From: an uncultured Porphyromonadaceae bacterium
GTDB lineage: Bacteria > Bacteroidota > Bacteroidia > Bacteroidales > Muribaculaceae
Assembly: GCA_900540625.1 (NCBI GenBank)
Contig: UQGP01000007.1
Coordinates: forward strand, 1 to 64,000
Direction: 5' to 3'
Length of the DNA stretch: 64,000 nucleotides
Under the pieces are notes generated by a model. That model searched no databases. It was not told where the DNA came from and was given only the letters and a program-made list of their open reading frames with translations. Both the position numbers and the translations under genes were made by a program. This document shows, in pieces, positions 60,104 to 64,000 of this stretch. Positions within the stretch are counted from its first letter, which is position 1. Each line of letters opens with the position of its first letter.

Positions 60104-62167
60104 ATGGATAAAAACACCCTTACAGGCCTGCTTTTGATGGGCGCTGTGCTTTTTGGCTTCATGTACTGCAACCGCAGCAGCCAGGAACAGCGCCAACAGG
60201 CGGCCACCGAACAACAGGCTGACGCGACAGCGGAGGCCGTAGCCAAGCCGCTTACAGGCGATAGCCTCCGTGGCGAGATGGCCAAGTATGTACGCACAGC
60301 CGGCACTCTTGTCGATAGCGCTGCCCGCACTTACGCGCTGACCACCAACGCATTTAACCTTCGAGCCGACAGCACCGGCAATATCTCCGGTACCGTCGCA
60401 TTGAACGGCACCAAGACCGCCGTGGACAGCATCGTTGCCGCTCCCGCAGGCGACCCCGTGCTTGCTCGCGTGATGACCACGCTCAACAACGAACGTGCTT
60501 ACAAAGGCATGGCTCAGTTTATGGATGCCGAAGCCAAGGCCGAAACCATCACCCTCGGCGACAGCAACTTGAAGGTTACTTTCAGCAGCCGCGGCGGACG
60601 TATAGCCTCGGTCACCCTGCCCGGGTACAAGACCGAAACGACGACTCCGCCTTCGCCGATCACGCTGTTTACAGACAGTACCAATAGCTATTCCTTCGAG
60701 TTTACCACTGTAGACCAGCAGCGTGTCAATACCGCCGACCTTAACTTCAAGGCCGCACGTGTCAACGACAGCACCGTACGCATGTCGCTGCCTTTGAACG
60801 ACAATGCCGAATTGGCCTTTGTATACACCGTCATTCCGGACAAGTATATCGTCAAGATGAACATCGAGCAGCGCAATATGGAGAGCGTTATACCCACCAC
60901 GGTCACCACGATGCGTATGCTGTGGCATCAGACGATGATGCGCAACGAAAAAGGTCGTACCTTCGAGGAACGCAACAGTGCGATATACTACAAGTTGCTC
61001 AATGAGAGCCCTGAAGACCTCTCGGCGTTCTCTGATGAGAATGAGAAACTGCAAGGCAGCATCAAATGGATTGGCTTCAAAAACCAATTCTTCTCCAGCG
61101 TATTGATTGCTCGCAAGAACCTTGCTACGGCCGAAATCGCAAGTACACCCCTCAAAGACGATGAGCATAAACTCAAAGAAATGAATATGGACGCTACCTT
61201 CGAGTATTCGTCCAAGAACGAGCAAGTCGCCGGCTTCGACTTCTACTTCGGCCCCAACGACTACCCGTTGCTGTCCTCGCTGGACGATGTAATCTCGCCT
61301 GACGAAGACCTCGAACTGACGCGCCTTGTGCCTCTGGGTTGGGGCCTCTTCCGCTGGATCAATAAATTCGTGGTTATCCCCGTATTCAGCTTCCTCAGCG
61401 GATTTATCTCCAACTACGGTATCATTATCCTGCTGTTGACCATATTTATCAAGCTCATACTCTTCCCCTTCACCTACAAGAGCTACATGTCGCAGGCCAA
61501 GATGCGCGTCCTTGCTCCCGAAATCAAGGAAATCAACGAGAAATATCCCGGCCAGGAAAATGCAATGAAGCGCCAGCAGGAGACTATGAAGCTATACTCG
61601 CGTGCCGGTGCCAGCCCGTTGTCAGGCTGTCTGCCGCTGCTGCTGCAGATGCCCGTGCTTATAGCCATGTTCTCCTTCTTCCCGTCGGCTATAGAGCTGC
61701 GCGGCCAGTCCTTCCTATGGGCACACGACCTCGCGGCACCCGACGTGATATTGACGCTTCCCTTCAATATCCCGTTCTATGGTAGCCATGTGAGCTTGTT
61801 CTGCTTGCTGATGACCGTGGTCAACATCATATACACGCGCATCAATATGCAAAATCAGCCCGGCGGGGCCTCCATGCCCGGTATGAAGTGGATGATGTAT
61901 CTGATGCCCGTGATGTTCCTGTTCTTCTTCAATGACTACGCATCCGGCCTCAGCTACTACTACTTCCTGTCGCTGTTGATTACAATCATACAGACATACA
62001 TCTTCCGTCGCTGCGTCAGCGAGGAAAAAGTTCGTGCCCAGATGCTCGAAAACGCCAAGAAGCCCCGCAAAAAGAGCGGATTTATGGCTCGCCTCGAGGC
62101 TGCGCAGAAAAAGCAGGAAGCCCTGATGCGCGAACAGGCCAAGCAAAACGCCAAGCGCCATCGCTGA
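60104..62167 (+). CDS. yidC: membrane protein insertase YidC
   Basis: Inserts and folds inner-membrane proteins, alone or with SecYEG. 687 residues. N-terminal membrane segment (MDKNTLTGLLLMGAVLFGFM), a large periplasmic domain (about 60-400), then the conserved five-helix core: 'FVVIPVFSFLSGFISNYGII', 'PLSGCLPLLLQMPVLIAMFS' and a Lys-rich cytoplasmic tail. 141 bases after pyrG with no promoter seen, so possibly co-transcribed. Confidence 0.96.
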   Translation: MDKNTLTGLLLMGAVLFGFMYCNRSSQEQRQQAATEQQADATAEAVAKPLTGDSLRGEMAKYVRTAGTLVDSAARTYALTTNAFNLRADSTGNISGTVALNGTKTAVDSIVAAPAGDPVLARVMTTLNNERAYKGMAQFMDAEAKAETITLGDSNLKVTFSSRGGRIASVTLPGYKTETTTPPSPITLFTDSTNSYSFEFTTVDQQRVNTADLNFKAARVNDSTVRMSLPLNDNAELAFVYTVIPDKYIVKMNIEQRNMESVIPTTVTTMRMLWHQTMMRNEKGRTFEERNSAIYYKLLNESPEDLSAFSDENEKLQGSIKWIGFKNQFFSSVLIARKNLATAEIASTPLKDDEHKLKEMNMDATFEYSSKNEQVAGFDFYFGPNDYPLLSSLDDVISPDEDLELTRLVPLGWGLFRWINKFVVIPVFSFLSGFISNYGIIILLLTIFIKLILFPFTYKSYMSQAKMRVLAPEIKEINEKYPGQENAMKRQQETMKLYSRAGASPLSGCLPLLLQMPVLIAMFSFFPSAIELRGQSFLWAHDLAAPDVILTLPFNIPFYGSHVSLFCLLMTVVNIIYTRINMQNQPGGASMPGMKWMMYLMPVMFLFFFNDYASGLSYYYFLSLLITIIQTYIFRRCVSEEKVRAQMLENAKKPRKKSGFMARLEAAQKKQEALMREQAKQNAKRHR

Positions 62168-62188
62168 AAAACACTTTAAATTAATAAG

Positions 62189-62225
62189 CCCGGAGGGTTA
62201 GGCCGATCCGGCCTCCCCTCCGGAG
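62189..62225 (+). terminator. hairpin after yidC
   Basis: Nested inverted repeat: CCGGAGG with CCTCCGG outside and AGGCCG/CGGCCT inside, loop ATC. No T run follows, so terminator function is uncertain. Confidence 0.5.
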
Positions 62226-62295
62226 CTAAATATAACGCCAAATCATCACATAAAACCATGGCATCCGCTTCGGCTGATGCCACAATCACAAATCC

Positions 62296-64000
62296 ATGAC
62301 ACACCGTATTTCAAGCACCATTGCGGCTTTGGCCATAACCTTAGGAGCACATGCCTATGACCATGCCGATATTCAAGGCACAACATTTACAGTAGACACA
62401 ATAGAACACTATTATGTAGGTCCCGGCCTGACACATTCGCATTTCAGTTTCGCCAGCGGTAGTCGCGTCTTTCAGGCTTATATACTTAAACTTGACACCA
62501 AAGCCACCGGAGCTGAACGTATGCTGCCTCGTGTCGAAATAGGAAACGACCAAGCACCATTGGCCGAACGTATATCCGAGTCGGGCAAACGCCACACCAA
62601 CGACCAATACCAATATTTGGCGGGCATAAATGGCGACTTCTTCATTGTGTCCGCCTTTGCTGCACAGCATCCGCTGGGTAATTCCATACTCGGTTATCCC
62701 AATATGACTTGTGCCATAGGCGGCAAATTGGCTGCCCCGGACATGATAGATATCACATCTCGCGAGAATGCCTTGATTATGGATTACAACGGCGGCGCGT
62801 GGATTGACGCTACTGATATGTCGTACAATGTACTCAGCGCCGATGGCAGCATCGTAGTGGGAGCCACAGCTTGCAACTATCCTCGTGTGGGTGATCAGAT
62901 GATGATATACAACAGCTATATGGGTGAAACCACGGGTACGGACGGCTCAGGCCGCGAATTGATACTTCGTCCCGCAGTTACCGGTCAGCGTTGGACCATC
63001 AATACACCTATGGACTTTGTCGTTGACGGCGCATGGCGTCAAGGCGGATCGACGGCCATACCGGCTGACGGTATAGTGCTGTCGTGCGGCGACGGATATG
63101 CCAATGACTTCATAGACAACCTTAAAGATGGTGATGCCGTAAAAATCGAAATAGGAATGTCGCTGCCCGCTTTCGGAGGCCTGCGCCCCGATGTGCGCGA
63201 CGTCTGCGGCGGCGATGTGCGCATTCTCAATTGTAATAATGTCACTACCTCGGCCATTCGTTGGATTAATACCCCGGGTGCCCAATATGGACGTTCGCTG
63301 TGCGGATACAGCCAAGACCGCCGCTATATCGTATTGTGCGCCGTAGATGCCGGAGTGCCCAACAGTAGCGGTGTCAGCTACTACGAAGGCGCCGACCTGA
63401 TGCGCTATCTCGGATGCTACGATGCCCTCGACCTTGACGGCGGCGGTTCCACAACCATGTGGAGCGCCCATGCAGGCATCCTCAACGTCCTGCGCGACGG
63501 CAGCGAACGTGCTGTCGGTAACGGTATTTTTATGCGTCTCGAAGCTCCGAAAGACGAGAAAATCACCAAGATTCGTTTCGCTGACCCCTATGCCAAACTT
63601 CCGCTGTTCGCCCTCTACCGTCCCGTGGTCTACGGATACAATCAGTATGGCCAACTCATAGATACCGATGTCAAAGGCATAACCCTGTCTGTGGACGAAG
63701 CGATGGGTACAATCAAAGACGACGGTACGTCACTCTTTGTCACCGGAAGCGGAATGCACGCCCTGCGCGCATCTTTGCCCGGAGTGGACGATGCCGTTAT
63801 CGTCGTATCTGTGGACCCGAACGCACTCGCCACGCCCGAAGTGGCAAATATCCTGACCGATAACCATAGCCGGTGGGGCATTAAGTTGCATGCCCTCGTA
63901 GCCGGACGCTATGTAAGTGTCGATCCCGCCGCTTACAGCTGGACAACGGATGCGCCCGAAATTGCCACAGTTGATGCCAACGGCATTATCACCGGATTGC
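62296..64000 (+). CDS. phosphodiester glycosidase with Ig-like domain, C-terminus cut off
   Basis: Open from the ATG at 62296 to the window edge (568 codons). Signal peptide (MTHRISSTIAALAITLGAHA). NAGPA-type phosphodiester glycosidase domain: 'YLAGINGDFF' and the hallmark 'DALDLDGGGSTTMW', then 'ERAVGNGIFM'. The domain removes sugars attached through phosphodiesters, as in the mannose-6-phosphate uncovering enzyme. The C-terminal visible part has Ig-like signature fragments ('EIATVDANGIITGL'). Likely secreted or surface. Confidence 0.88.
   Translation, partial: MTHRISSTIAALAITLGAHAYDHADIQGTTFTVDTIEHYYVGPGLTHSHFSFASGSRVFQAYILKLDTKATGAERMLPRVEIGNDQAPLAERISESGKRHTNDQYQYLAGINGDFFIVSAFAAQHPLGNSILGYPNMTCAIGGKLAAPDMIDITSRENALIMDYNGGAWIDATDMSYNVLSADGSIVVGATACNYPRVGDQMMIYNSYMGETTGTDGSGRELILRPAVTGQRWTINTPMDFVVDGAWRQGGSTAIPADGIVLSCGDGYANDFIDNLKDGDAVKIEIGMSLPAFGGLRPDVRDVCGGDVRILNCNNVTTSAIRWINTPGAQYGRSLCGYSQDRRYIVLCAVDAGVPNSSGVSYYEGADLMRYLGCYDALDLDGGGSTTMWSAHAGILNVLRDGSERAVGNGIFMRLEAPKDEKITKIRFADPYAKLPLFALYRPVVYGYNQYGQLIDTDVKGITLSVDEAMGTIKDDGTSLFVTGSGMHALRASLPGVDDAVIVVSVDPNALATPEVANILTDNHSRWGIKLHALVAGRYVSVDPAAYSWTTDAPEIATVDANGIITGL

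Overview
The window looks like a chromosome segment of a Bacteroidales bacterium, most likely near Muribaculaceae (family inferred, not proven). Several things point there. The promoters are TTTG-N19..21-TAnnTTTG, the Bacteroidota housekeeping type, and Shine-Dalgarno sequences are scarce. The str, S10, spc and alpha ribosomal clusters form one run without tuf. L36 and S14 are zinc-free. Secreted leucine-rich-repeat proteins carry a short C-terminal tail resembling a type IX sorting domain.

Layout. 1-606 (-) is the start of a BspA-like LRR protein. 1116-2909 (-) is rpsA, divergent from a membrane acyltransferase (3142-4278). From the promoter at 4355 to the terminator at 24105 runs rpsL-rpsG-fusA, then rpsJ through rplQ with secY, map, infA and rpoA; most of its longer spacers carry a GC-rich hairpin without a U tract. 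24218-29491 holds purB, a small secreted protein, a cytidylate-kinase-like protein, an esterase, recF, a DUF721/DciA-like gene and a lipoprotein.

29580-42465 is an accessory operon, and the most unusual part of the window. One strong promoter is followed by 14 genes, most touching or overlapping. They encode a GYF/membrane protein broken by a run of ten C, a PH-like protein, a GYF-FtsK/SpoIIIE ATPase (EssC/EccC-like in logic), three small WXG100-like proteins that all have W-x-D instead of W-x-G, a helical protein with a Cys cluster, an E2-like protein, a membrane-anchored JAMM protease, a ThiF/E1-like enzyme whose 5' end holds an in-frame TAG, and five membrane proteins sharing a 'DDG' N-terminal motif. 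I read this as an ESX/type-VII-like export or membrane machine joined to a ubiquitin-like conjugation and deconjugation set. No ubiquitin-like modifier is obvious, and no transposase or integrase is present.

42606-46280 returns to core metabolism: glgB, thyA, folA and tRNA-Arg(CCT). 46421-53944 (-) holds five secreted proteins, three of them paralogous LRR/Ig-like proteins of which two share 335 identical bases. 54282-57820 (-) holds a 7TM AraC-type regulator, an AlbA_2 protein overlapping luxS, mtnN and tRNA-Val(TAC). 58346-64000 holds pyrG (GTG start), yidC and the start of a phosphodiester glycosidase.

All family assignments come from reading motifs in the translated sequence; no database search was run.
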